Origin: Pseudomonas putida NBRC 14164
Lineage (GTDB): Bacteria; Pseudomonadota; Gammaproteobacteria; Pseudomonadales; Pseudomonadaceae
DNA: 64,000 nt
Direction: 5' to 3'
Assembly: GCF_000412675.1 (NCBI RefSeq)
Contig: NC_021505.1
Location: 3,776,501-3,840,500 of the forward strand
A program made the position numbers and the translations under genes. Positions 50,670 to 59,414 of this stretch are shown here, one piece after another (position 1 is the stretch's first letter; every line of letters starts with the position of its first letter). The notes under the pieces were generated by a model, which did no database searches, was not told the DNA's origin, and was given only the letters and a program-made list of their open reading frames with translations.

Positions 50670-51974
50670 TCAGGCCAGTTCCAGGCGCTGGCTACGGGCG
50701 TACTGGCGCGCCAAGGCGAGCACGCAAACCAGTGAAATGGTGGCGATCAGGGTGTAGAAGGCTGCCATCGGCCACCATTGGCCGCTGAAGGTATGAGCCA
50801 GCCAGGTGCCAATCAGCGGGGTCAGGCCGCCAGCGGTCGCGCCGCAGATCTGATAGGCCAGAGAAATGGCGGTGTAGCGCACGCGGGTTGCGAACATGCC
50901 GCTGACATAGCCGGCAATGACCGCGTAGAAGGAAGCCATGCAGGCTGCGGCCAGGGCGATGCCAAGCACGATCAACGGGCCCTGGCCCGAGCTGACCAGC
51001 ACGAACATCGGGTAGGGCGAGGCCATCGCCAGCAGCGCAACCAGCGCCAGGAAGCGCGTCGCGCCGACCTTTTCCGACAGCCACGCCGCCAGCGGCTGCA
51101 CACAGAGCTGGATGATCGCCACAAAGAACAGGCATTCAAGGATCAACGAGCGCTCCAGGTGCAACTGCTGGGTGGTGTAGCTGATCATGAAGGTATTGGT
51201 GAAATAGACCCCGGCAATGCCCAGGGTGTTGGCGCCGATGCACAGCAACAGCGGGCGCCAGGCGGTGCGCAGCACTTCAAACACTGGCGCCTGCTCCTTG
51301 CGCCGGGCCTTTTGCGCCTGCTCGCGGCTGGCGATGAACTCGGGTGACTCATTCACCCCCAGGCGAATCGCCAGGCCCACCAGCAGCAGCAACGCGCTGG
51401 CCAGGAACGGCACGCGCCAGCCCCAGCTCATCAGCTCGTCTTCAGGCAGGCGGGTAACCGCGCCAAAGGCCAACAGCGACAGAATCAGGCCAGCCGGGCT
51501 GCCCAGCTGGGCGAACGAGGCGAAGAAGTTACGCCGGCCCTTGGGCGCATGCTCACCCGCCATCAATACCGCCCCGCCCCACTCGCCGCCCACGGCAATG
51601 CCCTGAACGATGCGCAGCAGGATCAACAGCACCGGCGCGGTGGCGCCGATCTGCGCGTAAGTCGGTAGCAGGCCGATGCACACGGTAACGATGCCCATCA
51701 TCAGCAGGGTGATGACCAGCGACTTCTTGCGGCCGATTCGGTCGCCCACGTGACCGAAGACGATGCCGCCCAGCGGCCGGGCGAAGAAGCCCACGGCGAA
51801 GGTGCCGAACGCGGCCATGGTGCTGAACAGGCTGTCGTCAGAGGGGAAGAACAAGGCACCGAACACCAGGGCGGCGGCGGTGGCGTAAATGTAGAAGTCG
51901 TACCACTCGATCATGGTACCGATGAACGCGGCGGCGGCGGCACGACGCGGCTGGGCGGAAGCGGTGGGGTTCAT
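50670..51974 (-). CDS. MHS-family MFS transporter
   Basis: A 434-residue, 12-helix symporter. I start at ATG 51974; a frame to 52175 crosses a REP pair. Helix 1 has TMIEWYDFYIYATAAALVFG and loop 2-3 has GHVGDRIGRKKSLVI, both typical of metabolite:H+ symporters. The gene precedes the amidohydrolase by about 31 bp, so they are probably co-transcribed and the cargo may be a carbamoyl or ureido compound. Confidence 0.88.
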   Translation of the reverse strand: MNPTASAQPRRAAAAAFIGTMIEWYDFYIYATAAALVFGALFFPSDDSLFSTMAAFGTFAVGFFARPLGGIVFGHVGDRIGRKKSLVITLLMMGIVTVCIGLLPTYAQIGATAPVLLILLRIVQGIAVGGEWGGAVLMAGEHAPKGRRNFFASFAQLGSPAGLILSLLAFGAVTRLPEDELMSWGWRVPFLASALLLLVGLAIRLGVNESPEFIASREQAQKARRKEQAPVFEVLRTAWRPLLLCIGANTLGIAGVYFTNTFMISYTTQQLHLERSLILECLFFVAIIQLCVQPLAAWLSEKVGATRFLALVALLAMASPYPMFVLVSSGQGPLIVLGIALAAACMASFYAVIAGYVSGMFATRVRYTAISLAYQICGATAGGLTPLIGTWLAHTFSGQWWPMAAFYTLIATISLVCVLALARQYARSQRLELA

Positions 51975-52061
51975 GGGGGCTCCTTTGCTTGTTGTTCTGG
52001 CAGGAGTTGCTGGGACACGGTGGCGCTCTAGTGGCGCTTGGCCTGCTGGTTCGGTGCTGGT

Positions 52062-52149
52062 TTCTTCGCGGGCTCGCCCGCTCCCACAGGGATCGCACGA
52101 TGTCTGCTGACAGTGCAGAACCTGTGGCAGCGGGCACGCCCGCGAAGAA
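52062..52149. repeat. Inverted pair of REP elements
   Basis: Arms at 52062-52090 and 52121-52149 (TTCTTCGCGGGCTCGCCCGC / GCGGGCACGCCCGCGAAGAA). They lie in the divergent gap between transporter and LysR gene; the AT-rich stretch 52202-52245 next to it holds the likely promoters. Confidence 0.85.
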
Positions 52150-52265
52150 GCCGACGCCGACGCACCAGGCTTCAATGCATGCGATTTATCGGCCCGGGGC
52201 TATGATTAGTCAATTTTCTATTTATTATTCGAACTATTAACCACGCTTATCATCGAGCCCCCGCC

Positions 52266-53174
52266 ATGTCTGACCGCCTGCTCAACGACCGCCTCGACTG
52301 GAACCTGCTGCGCACCTTCCGGGTCATCGGCCAGGAGCTGTCCATCAGCCGCGCCGCCGCCCGCCTGCACCTCACCCAACCGGCGGTAAGCCAGGCGCTC
52401 AAGCGCCTTGAAGAGCAGCTCGGCCGCCAGCTCATTGCCCGCCGCGGGCCGCGCTTCGTGCTGACAGAAATGGGCGAGCAGCTGTTCCAGCTCGCCGGCG
52501 AGGTGTATGGGCAAATGTCGCAGATCGGCGGCTTGCTGGAGCAACCGGCAGACGAAGTGGTGGGCAAAGTGCGCCTGCTGATGATCAGCCGCATCGTCAG
52601 CGAACGCTTCGACAACTTCCTCGCCGACTTCCACCGCCAGCGCCCGCGAGTGGAACTGGAAATCGACGTGATGCGCAGCTCCGACATCGTCGCCGCCCTG
52701 CAGGAAAAAACCGCCACTGCGGGCCTTAGCCTCACCCGGCGTGCACAGCCACGGCTGGAACAGCAGCTGTTCCTGCGCCAGCGCTATGCGTTTTTCTGTG
52801 GCAAGCACCATGCCTTGTTCGGCCAGGCCGAAGGCGACCTGCAACGGGAGAACTTCGTCAGTTTCACCAGCGACCAGATTGGCGGCATGTTGTCGCCGCT
52901 GACCATTTTCCGTGATCTGCAAGGGTTTGCGGGGCGGATCGTGGCCTCATCGCCAAGCCTTGAGGAAGTACGCCGGCTGGTGATCGCCGGATTCGGCATC
53001 GGCTGCCTGCCCGAGCATGTGGTGGCACCGGATGTCGAAGCGGGGTTGCTGTGGAAGCTGCCGCCGCAGGAAGGGATTGCCGATGTGGATATTCACCTGT
53101 TGTGGAACAAGGAACAGCGGTTCAGCCGGGCGGAAGAGGTGTTTATCGAGGCGTTGCAACAAAGCCTAGGCTAA
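52266..53174 (+). CDS. LysR-family transcriptional regulator
   Basis: A 302-residue regulator with a helix-turn-helix (VIGQELSISRAAARLHLTQP, AVSQALKRLEEQLGRQL) and a normal effector domain. It is divergent from the MHS transporter and amidohydrolase genes and is their likely regulator. Confidence 0.9.
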   Translation: MSDRLLNDRLDWNLLRTFRVIGQELSISRAAARLHLTQPAVSQALKRLEEQLGRQLIARRGPRFVLTEMGEQLFQLAGEVYGQMSQIGGLLEQPADEVVGKVRLLMISRIVSERFDNFLADFHRQRPRVELEIDVMRSSDIVAALQEKTATAGLSLTRRAQPRLEQQLFLRQRYAFFCGKHHALFGQAEGDLQRENFVSFTSDQIGGMLSPLTIFRDLQGFAGRIVASSPSLEEVRRLVIAGFGIGCLPEHVVAPDVEAGLLWKLPPQEGIADVDIHLLWNKEQRFSRAEEVFIEALQQSLG

Positions 53175-53285
53175 CAAAAAACCATCCCGGCTTACCCCAC
53201 AAATAGGTACCTGGCAGAACATCGGCAAGCACTAGACACAATAATGGCCAATTAGTAGCATCGATCCAACTGGACACTACGGACA

Positions 53286-53690
53286 ATGTCAGACATGGAT
53301 AGCACTGCAGGAGTCATTCAACGCCCACACCATCAACCTATCCGCCAATCACTCACTTGGGAAGAGGCATGGAAAGGTCCCGATGAGGGCTTGATTCGGT
53401 GCTGGGAGATTGGTCGTGAACGGGCCCTGGCTCAACCTGACCTTGCCCAACACTGTGCCAATGGCGCACTCCCTGTTCTTGGTTGGAAAGGCGGACATGA
53501 TCGCGCATTGAAAAAAGCCATGAAGTTCGGGTCTTTCAAATACCTGGCCCAATGGCAGGGCCTTCGTGGCGAAGATCTGCTCATCGACGTACGATCAGAA
53601 ATCACCTTGAGCTGTAATCACACGGGCATGATCACCACATTTACACCGGACCAGGCAAAATATGCCGACGCTGTGATTCTAACGGAATAG
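53286..53690 (+). CDS. Hypothetical protein, 134 aa (accessory islet)
   Basis: I do not recognise this protein. It is soluble, with a Trp-rich centre (LTWEEAWKGPDEGLIRCWEI) and a conserved-looking VLGWKGGHDRALKKAMKFG. It lies 16 nt before a BRCT-domain gene on the same strand and is probably co-transcribed. Base composition here is lower in GC than in the neighbouring regulators, which suggests recent transfer. The start could also be ATG 53295. Confidence 0.7.
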   Translation: MSDMDSTAGVIQRPHHQPIRQSLTWEEAWKGPDEGLIRCWEIGRERALAQPDLAQHCANGALPVLGWKGGHDRALKKAMKFGSFKYLAQWQGLRGEDLLIDVRSEITLSCNHTGMITTFTPDQAKYADAVILTE

Positions 53691-53706
53691 AAACGAGGAG
53701 CAGGGA

Positions 53707-54339
53707 ATGGTCGATCTTTACCAGGAGTTTCAGAACAGCCGCTTTTTCCACGAAGCGCGAATCGCACAGCGATCAGTTGATGCACTGATTGGCATCGCTG
53801 CCGGCCTGACGGCTGACAATCAAGTCAATCAACAAGAGGCTGAGTTTCTCAGGGGATGGATGGAGCAGCAGCTCATTCATCTCGAAGATCCGGTTATCAA
53901 TTTATTGTACCGTCGCCTGAGTGACATGCTTCAGGACAATGTGCTGGATGCCACCGAGTCAGCTGAACTGCTGGAGCTTTTGCAACAGTTCACCGGCGAG
54001 CCACGTTGCAGCGACAACCCCTTCTCTTCGCCCTCCACATTGCCACTTGATTGTCCCGAACCGACACTGGAATGGAGAGACCGCACTTTCCTGTTTACCG
54101 GGACAATGGCTTACGGGCCTCGCAAAGATTGCGAAGCACTGGTGATAGAGCGTGGGGGGGCAGTCGCCGCCGGGGTCAGCAAGAAGATCCACTACTTGGT
54201 CATTGGCAGTATTGGCAATGACCAATGGCTGCATAGCAGTTATGGCACGAAGATCAAGAAAGCAGTGGAAATCAGGGAAGCCGGCGCGAACATCGCGATC
54301 GTGAGCGAAGCGCATTGGCAGCGCGCAGCTTTTGGCTGA
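53707..54339 (+). CDS. BRCT-domain protein with helical N-terminus
   Basis: A 210-residue protein. Residues ~20-100 are helical and acidic (VNQQEAEFLRGWMEQQLIHL), possibly TerB-like. Residues ~120-210 form a BRCT domain like that of NAD-dependent DNA ligase (RTFLFTGTMAYGPRKDCEAL, GGAVAAGVSKKIHYLVIGS). BRCT domains bind phosphopeptides or DNA ends. Stand-alone bacterial BRCT proteins of this kind occur in accessory regions. GAGGAG lies just upstream of the ATG. Confidence 0.85.
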   Translation: MVDLYQEFQNSRFFHEARIAQRSVDALIGIAAGLTADNQVNQQEAEFLRGWMEQQLIHLEDPVINLLYRRLSDMLQDNVLDATESAELLELLQQFTGEPRCSDNPFSSPSTLPLDCPEPTLEWRDRTFLFTGTMAYGPRKDCEALVIERGGAVAAGVSKKIHYLVIGSIGNDQWLHSSYGTKIKKAVEIREAGANIAIVSEAHWQRAAFG

Positions 54340-54358
54340 CGCGAACACGTGATGGGGC

Positions 54359-54640
54359 TCAGCGCTTCTGAGCGGCGCGATAGACCTCGCTGCGCTCGCG
54401 CTTGCCAACCGATACCACCACCACAACGATACGCTCATCCTCGACCCGATAGACGAGGCGATACCCGCAGGCCTTGAGCTTGATTTTGTAGTGGTTCGGC
54501 AGGTCGCGCAGCGCGTCGGCCTGCACCTTGGGGGATTGCAAACGCTCGCCGAGTTTTTTCTTGATCTGTTCGCGAACGGTGTGGCCCAGCTTGCCCCACT
54601 CCTTTAGCGCTGAAGGCAGGAATTCGAGCTTATAGGTCAT
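54359..54640 (-). CDS. Type II toxin, RelE/ParE family
   Basis: A 93-residue toxin with the RelE fold pattern: YKLEFLPSALKEWGKLGHTV, ALRDLPNHYKIKLKACGYRL (core strands with basic residues) and VVSVGKRERSEVYRAA with catalytic-type Lys/Arg/Tyr. RelE toxins cut mRNA on the ribosome. It overlaps the antitoxin gene by 11 nt on the same strand. Confidence 0.9.
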   Translation of the reverse strand: MTYKLEFLPSALKEWGKLGHTVREQIKKKLGERLQSPKVQADALRDLPNHYKIKLKACGYRLVYRVEDERIVVVVVSVGKRERSEVYRAAQKR

Positions 54641-54875
54641 CCAGAGACACCGGTACGCCTTTTTCCCCCAGCCTGGACTTGGCCAATTCACTCAATTCGA
54701 GATCTTCCAGGCGCTCCATCATGGCCTCATACAGCTCGGCCGGTACCATGTATCCCATCACGCGATTATGGTTAAGCACTGCGACGGGCATGCCCGCAGC
54801 TCCGGTCATTACAGCAGATGGGTTCTTTTTCAGTTCCGACACGCTTACGGTCACGTCAGCAAAGATGTTCTGCAT
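54630..54875 (-). CDS. Type II antitoxin, Phd/YefM family
   Basis: An 81-residue antitoxin. The N-terminal DNA-binding part (TVSVSELKKNPSAVM) and the hydrophobic PVAVLNHNRVMGYMVP strand are typical of Phd/YefM, followed by an acidic toxin-binding helix (EAMMERLEDLELSELAKSRL). GAGGG lies upstream of the ATG. It neutralises the RelE toxin encoded next and should repress its own promoter at 54894-54921. Confidence 0.88.
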   Translation of the reverse strand: MQNIFADVTVSVSELKKNPSAVMTGAAGMPVAVLNHNRVMGYMVPAELYEAMMERLEDLELSELAKSRLGEKGVPVSLDDL

Positions 54876-54893
54876 TTTTTCGCCCTCGAATCA

Positions 54894-54921
54894 GGACCAT
54901 ATTTTGGTCCATATATAGGAC
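54894..54921 (-). promoter_or_regulatory. Overlapping palindromes: toxin-antitoxin operator/promoter
   Basis: GGACCA-TATTT-TGGTCC (54894-54910) overlaps GTCC-ATATATA-GGAC (54907-54921), giving two operator half-sets sharing one arm. TATATA inside can act as a -10 element. This is a usual layout for toxin-antitoxin autoregulation. Confidence 0.65.
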
Positions 54922-54940
54922 ACAAACAACCCTGTATTGT

Positions 54941-55045
54941 TCAGAGACGGCAGTGCTCGATCAGCTCGTCACGGCTGCCGCCAACGCCCCAGGGCTTGAT
55001 CACGCCAACTTCACGCAGGCGGGTCAGCGGGCAAAAGGCCCCCGG
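54941..55045 (-). pseudogene. Possible remnant of an unidentified gene (C-terminal end)
   Basis: The minus strand reads CPLTRLREVGVIKPWGVGGS followed by RDELIEHCRL and a stop at 54941. The codon pattern looks like a true C-terminus, but the frame upstream is short and low quality. I cannot name the family. The rest of the 267-bp gap between the antitoxin and the SDR gene holds no gene I can support. Confidence 0.3.
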
Positions 55046-55142
55046 ACCAGGTCTCGACCCAGTGGAAGTCCGTCTTTTACTGACTGAACGTGCTTCACTT
55101 GGATGGCTTGCATCACTGCAACTCACTTACAGGAGCCATCCC

Positions 55143-55940
55143 ATGAACATCGACCTCGGCGGACGCACCGCCATCATCAGCGGCTCGACCGGCGGTATTG
55201 GTCTGGCCATCGCCCGCGGCCTGGCCCGCGCCAATGCCGACGTGGTCATTGCCGGCCGCAGCCAGAAGTCGCTGGACGCCGCCCTCGCCGAAGTGCGCAA
55301 GCAAGGTGGCCGTGGCCAGGTGCACGGCGTGGTCGCCGACCTGGGTACCGCCGCCGGTGCCGAAACCCTGTTCACAGCCCACCCACGGGCCGACATCCTG
55401 GTCAACAACCTGGGCATCTACGACGACGTCGACTTCTTCGAGGTGGACGACAGCGAATGGGCGCGCTTCTACGACACCAATGTGCTCAGCGGTGTGCGCC
55501 TGGCACGCCACTATGCCCCGGGCATGGTCGAGAACGGCTGGGGGCGGATCCTGTTCATTTCCTCGGAATCGGGTGTCGCCATCCCTGCCGACATGAACAA
55601 CTACGGCGTGACCAAGGCCGCCAACCTGGCCGTCTCCCATGGCCTGGCCAAGCGTCTGGCCGGCACCGGGGTTACCGTGAACGCAGTGCTGCCGGGCCCG
55701 ACCCTGACCGATGGCGTGACCGCGATGGTGGCCGATGCAGCCAAGGCTTCCGGGCGCAGCATTCGTGAAGAGGCGGACAACTTCGTACGCACCGCGCGGC
55801 CAAGCTCGATCATCCAGCGCGTCGCCGATGTCGATGAGGTTGCCCACCTGGTGGTATACCTCGCCTCCCCTTATTCCTCCGCCACCACCGGCGCGGCCCT
55901 GCGGGTCGACGGCGGCGTGGTCGACAGCCTCGCTATCTGA
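55143..55940 (+). CDS. Short-chain dehydrogenase/reductase
   Basis: A 265-residue classical SDR. The nucleotide-binding motif is SGSTGGIG (13-20), the catalytic residues are Ser in ILFISSESG and Tyr154/Lys158 in NNYGVTKAA. A C-terminal LRVDGGVVDSL is typical. The residue after the second strand (AGRSQKSL) suggests NADP(H). CAGGAG lies upstream of the ATG. It is alone; substrate unknown. Confidence 0.9.
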   Translation: MNIDLGGRTAIISGSTGGIGLAIARGLARANADVVIAGRSQKSLDAALAEVRKQGGRGQVHGVVADLGTAAGAETLFTAHPRADILVNNLGIYDDVDFFEVDDSEWARFYDTNVLSGVRLARHYAPGMVENGWGRILFISSESGVAIPADMNNYGVTKAANLAVSHGLAKRLAGTGVTVNAVLPGPTLTDGVTAMVADAAKASGRSIREEADNFVRTARPSSIIQRVADVDEVAHLVVYLASPYSSATTGAALRVDGGVVDSLAI

Positions 55941-56057
55941 ATTCAACTGGAGGCATTCGGGGAGAACTTGGATCCCATTCTATGAGAGGGTATGCTGAGC
56001 AATAGCTATACGCCACTATCCAGGCAGGTTTGACGCCTGCCTTCAAGGACGAAGCCT

Positions 56058-56600
56058 TTGCCCAGCCACCCTACCCGCCACACCATTGCCCGCCAGTGGC
56101 AGCTGCTCAAGTTGCTGCCCGGCCGCCACCCCGGGATGAGCTCTACCCAGTTGCAGGCCGCCCTGACAACCGTGGGCCATACCACCAGCAAACGCACCGT
56201 CGAACGCGACCTGGTCGAGCTCGCCGCGTTGTTCCCGTTGCAGTGCAACAGTAAAGGCATGCCGTATGGTTGGTACTGGCAACCCGGCCTGAGCCTGAGC
56301 GAAGCGCAGCAGCTGCAACCCGACGTGCTTACGCCCCCGGCCCAGGTTGAACTGCATGCCTGGGTCGATGACGCGCTGGCCTTGCGCCTGGAGCAATCAC
56401 CCCTGTCAGCAGACATGCAACTGACGCCGCAAGCGAGCGGCGGCGCCACGCTGGTGGCCACTGTTGACGACAACCGGGCGCTGATGGGCTGGCTGCTGTC
56501 CCAAGCAGGTTCTATCCGCATCCAGGCCCCGCAGGCACTGCGCGTGGCCATGCTCGAACAGTTGCGCCAGAGCCTGGCGCTGCACGAGGGTAGTTATTGA
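56058..56600 (+). CDS. Short HTH/WYL-type transcriptional regulator (TTG start)
   Basis: A 180-residue protein starting at TTG 56058 with AAGGA nearby; no ATG is suitably placed. The N-terminus is a winged helix (IARQWQLLKLLPGRHPGMSS, TSKRTVERDLVELAALFPLQ) like the DeoR-type domain of WYL regulators. The C-terminal part is much shorter than usual for WYL proteins (about 300 residues) and may be a reduced ligand domain. Target unknown; the cyclase gene follows on the same strand. Confidence 0.75.
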   Translation: MPSHPTRHTIARQWQLLKLLPGRHPGMSSTQLQAALTTVGHTTSKRTVERDLVELAALFPLQCNSKGMPYGWYWQPGLSLSEAQQLQPDVLTPPAQVELHAWVDDALALRLEQSPLSADMQLTPQASGGATLVATVDDNRALMGWLLSQAGSIRIQAPQALRVAMLEQLRQSLALHEGSY

Positions 56601-56696
56601 CCGGCAGGCAAAAGTCATTGTCCCACGGGCCGCTTTTTCCCCAAGCCTGCCCTGCGCAGAATTCGCTCCTGACAACGCATTTTTCAGGAGTACTCG

Positions 56697-57632
56697 ATGA
56701 CATGCTTCAAGCCCTTGCTACTGGCCGTCGCCCTGGCGACCACTGCCCAGGCCACTTTGGCAGCCGACTGGCAGACCTCGCCCTACGGCAAACAGGATGA
56801 AATCGGCGCCGCCAACCTGCTCACCCCGGAGGTGGTCAAGCAGGCTGTCGGCCTGGTCAAGACCGGCAAGACCTACCCCCTGGCCGTGCCCGTGAGCAAG
56901 GACTTGCCGGCATTCCGCCACCGCAGCTTCCACCTTTACAACATCCAGCCCGGCGAACAGGCGGGCCAGACCCTGGGCCGCAACAAGTTCAGCTTCAACG
57001 ATGAACTGGTCAACGGCTGGACCGGCGTCGGCACCCAGCTCAACGGCATCGGCCATATCGGCATCGACAACGTCTACTACAACGGCAAAAAGGCAGCCGA
57101 CTTCGTCACCGTCGAAGGCGTGACAAGGCTGGGCGTGGAGAAAGTACCGCCAATGGTCACCCGTGGTGTGGTGCTGGACATGACGGCCTACTATGGCAAG
57201 GCCATCGTCCCGGGCGGCACTGCGTTTACCGTCGCTGACATCAAGGCCGTGCTGAAGAAACAAGGCATTACCCTGCGCAAGGGTGATGTGGTGCTGTTCA
57301 ATACCGGTTGGCTGGAGCTGATCGGCAAGGACAACCAGCAATTCCTTGCCACCGAGCCAGGGATCGACCTGCCGGCGGCCGAATGGCTGGCGGACCAGGG
57401 CATCGTGGCCTTTGGTGGCGATACCTGGGCCTCCGAGGTGTACCCGAACCCGAGCGGCGAAGAGTTCCCGGTCAACCAGTTCATGCTGGCCAAACGGGGT
57501 ATCTACAACCTGGAACTGATCGACACGCGTGCGCTGGTGCAAGACAAGGCGTTCGAGTTCCTGTTCGTGCTGGGGCAGCCGCTGTACAAGGGCTCGACCC
57601 AGGTGAACATCAACCCGGTGGCCATTCACTGA
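56697..57632 (+). CDS. Secreted cyclase-family hydrolase (kynurenine-formamidase-like)
   Basis: A 311-residue protein with a clear Sec signal peptide (~1-23, ending ATLAADW). The cyclase-family (PF04199) fold is marked by GWTGVGTQLNGIGHIGIDNV (metal-site region, residues ~99-118), VVLDMTAYYGKAIVPGG and VVLFNTGWLELIGKD. Members hydrolyse cyclic or formyl amides or esters with a metal. The His-rich motif is weaker than in KynB, so the reaction is uncertain. It acts in the periplasm. A hairpin GGGCCGC-TTGC-GGCCC at 57661-57676 follows. Confidence 0.82.
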   Translation: MTCFKPLLLAVALATTAQATLAADWQTSPYGKQDEIGAANLLTPEVVKQAVGLVKTGKTYPLAVPVSKDLPAFRHRSFHLYNIQPGEQAGQTLGRNKFSFNDELVNGWTGVGTQLNGIGHIGIDNVYYNGKKAADFVTVEGVTRLGVEKVPPMVTRGVVLDMTAYYGKAIVPGGTAFTVADIKAVLKKQGITLRKGDVVLFNTGWLELIGKDNQQFLATEPGIDLPAAEWLADQGIVAFGGDTWASEVYPNPSGEEFPVNQFMLAKRGIYNLELIDTRALVQDKAFEFLFVLGQPLYKGSTQVNINPVAIH

Positions 57633-57684
57633 TCGCCGGACTGGCTGGCTTTCGAAATGGGGGCCGCTTGCGGCCCTGGCAATC

Positions 57685-58338
57685 TCAGAGGAAGGTGAAC
57701 ACTTGCGAAGCCGGCAACCGTGACTTGTTCAACCCGGCGTTGAAGTCCGATTCACTGCGATAACCCAGGCTGAGGATCACCACGCTGGTAAAACCACGCT
57801 CACGCAAGCCCAGCTCGGCATCGAGGATCTTGCTGTCAAAGCCCTCGATGGGTGTTGCATCCAGGCCATGTGCGGCAGCACCCAGCAATGCCGTGCCCAA
57901 GGCCAGGTAGGTCTGCTTTTCCATCCAGTGCTGCACATCCTTATGGTCGTAGCGATGCAGGTTCACGTAGTGACGGCGGCTCTGGTTCTGCCCGGCACGC
58001 GCCTGTTCGTCACGGAAACGGCCATCGGCGGCCTCTTGATCGAGCACCGCATTCAGGTGCGCTTCGGTCATTTCGGTGCGGGTGCAGAACACGATCACGT
58101 GCGAGGCATCGAGCAGCTTCGGCGTGTTGTAGGCGTAACCCTCAGTCGTGCTTTTTGCCAGGCGGGCCTTGCCTTCGGCAGTATCGGCGACAATGAAGTG
58201 CCACGGCTGGGAGTTGACCGAGGACGGGCTGTGGCGCAGTTGTTCGAGCAGGGCATCGACAGTGGCCTGGGGAATGCGGCGCGAGGCATCGTAGGCTTTG
58301 GTGGTGTAGCGGCGCTTGGCCAGCGAGACGGTATCCAT
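57685..58338 (-). CDS. nfsB: Oxygen-insensitive NAD(P)H nitroreductase
   Basis: A 217-residue flavoprotein, the same length as E. coli NfsB. Conserved blocks align well: RRYTTKAYDASR, HSPSSVNSQPWHFIVADTAE, LLDASHVIVFCTRTEM, AAAHGLDATPIEGFDSKILD and a C-terminal NAGLNKSRLP. It binds FMN and reduces nitro compounds or quinones by two electrons in the cytoplasm. I start at ATG 58338. It is divergent from a LysR gene, its likely regulator. Confidence 0.9.
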   Translation of the reverse strand: MDTVSLAKRRYTTKAYDASRRIPQATVDALLEQLRHSPSSVNSQPWHFIVADTAEGKARLAKSTTEGYAYNTPKLLDASHVIVFCTRTEMTEAHLNAVLDQEAADGRFRDEQARAGQNQSRRHYVNLHRYDHKDVQHWMEKQTYLALGTALLGAAAHGLDATPIEGFDSKILDAELGLRERGFTSVVILSLGYRSESDFNAGLNKSRLPASQVFTFL

Positions 58339-58442
58339 GCAACAACTCCGTGAATGAACAGTGGATTTGTCGCGTATCTTATCTTTCCCGCAGAAAAGAA
58401 AAACCGGCACAATGCAGCAACACTTTCATCATCGGAGTGAAA

Positions 58443-59366
58443 ATGCTGCGCATCGCCGACCTCGAACTGTTTGCCCGCAGCAGCGTACTGGGCAGCTTCA
58501 CTGCCGCCGCCCATGAAGCCGGCTTGCTGCCGGGCCAGGTGGCCGCAGCAATCAAACGCCTGGAGCGCGACCTGGATGTGCGCCTGTTCGCCCGCACCAC
58601 TCGCAGCCTGCGCCTGACCGCCGAGGGCGAGCGCTACCTGCCCACCGCGCTTAATGTGCTGGAAAGCCTGCGCCAGGGCCATGAAGACCTGCATGGCAAC
58701 CCTAATACCCTGCGCGGCACCCTGCAGGTGTCGGCACCTTCCGACATGGGCCGCAACATGCTGCTGCCCTGGCTCAGCGCCTTCCGCCGCGAGCACCCGG
58801 CATTGCAACTGCGCTTCTTCCTGTCCGACCAGATTGCCGACCTCAACCGCGACCCGGTGGATGTGGCCATCCGCTATGGCCTGAACCAGGATGCCAACTA
58901 CATCGCTCTGCCATTGGCCGACTGGAACCGCAGAGTGCTGGTCGCATCGCCCGACTACCTGGCCCGCCACGGCCGCCCGCTCAGCCCCGACGCCCTGCAG
59001 CAACACGCCTGCCTGCTGTACATGCAGCACAACCGGGTATACGACAAGTGGCAGCTGGGCAACCGTACCGTGCAGGTACGCGGGCCGCTGGTCAGTGACG
59101 ATGCCGACGTCATCCGTCGCCTGGCCATTCAAGGCGAAGGCATCGTCTACAAGTCGTGGCTGGACGTCAGCGCCAACATTGCGGCCGGTGAACTGGAAAT
59201 CGTCCTGCCCGAACTGCTCGGCGAACCTACCCCGGTCACCTTGGTATGCCCGCATCGCAAGCAGCTCACACCGGCGGTTTCGCAATTGCACCTGTGGCTG
59301 CGGGAGCGCTTCGAGGCCCTGCGTGATCGGGCACTGACCAACGGCTGCACAATCGTTCCAGACTGA
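58443..59366 (+). CDS. LysR-family transcriptional regulator
   Basis: A 307-residue regulator of the LysR subgroup that controls small quinone or nitroreductase genes. It has a helix-turn-helix (RSSVLGSFTAAAHEAGLLPG, QVAAAIKRLERDLDVRLFAR) and a short C-terminal effector domain. It is divergent from nfsB with about 105 bp between the starts. Confidence 0.9.
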   Translation: MLRIADLELFARSSVLGSFTAAAHEAGLLPGQVAAAIKRLERDLDVRLFARTTRSLRLTAEGERYLPTALNVLESLRQGHEDLHGNPNTLRGTLQVSAPSDMGRNMLLPWLSAFRREHPALQLRFFLSDQIADLNRDPVDVAIRYGLNQDANYIALPLADWNRRVLVASPDYLARHGRPLSPDALQQHACLLYMQHNRVYDKWQLGNRTVQVRGPLVSDDADVIRRLAIQGEGIVYKSWLDVSANIAAGELEIVLPELLGEPTPVTLVCPHRKQLTPAVSQLHLWLRERFEALRDRALTNGCTIVPD

Positions 59367-59414
59367 GCCGAAGGGTTGCGCTAAGGTAGCCATTTAAGCC
59401 AACGGCACACGTTC

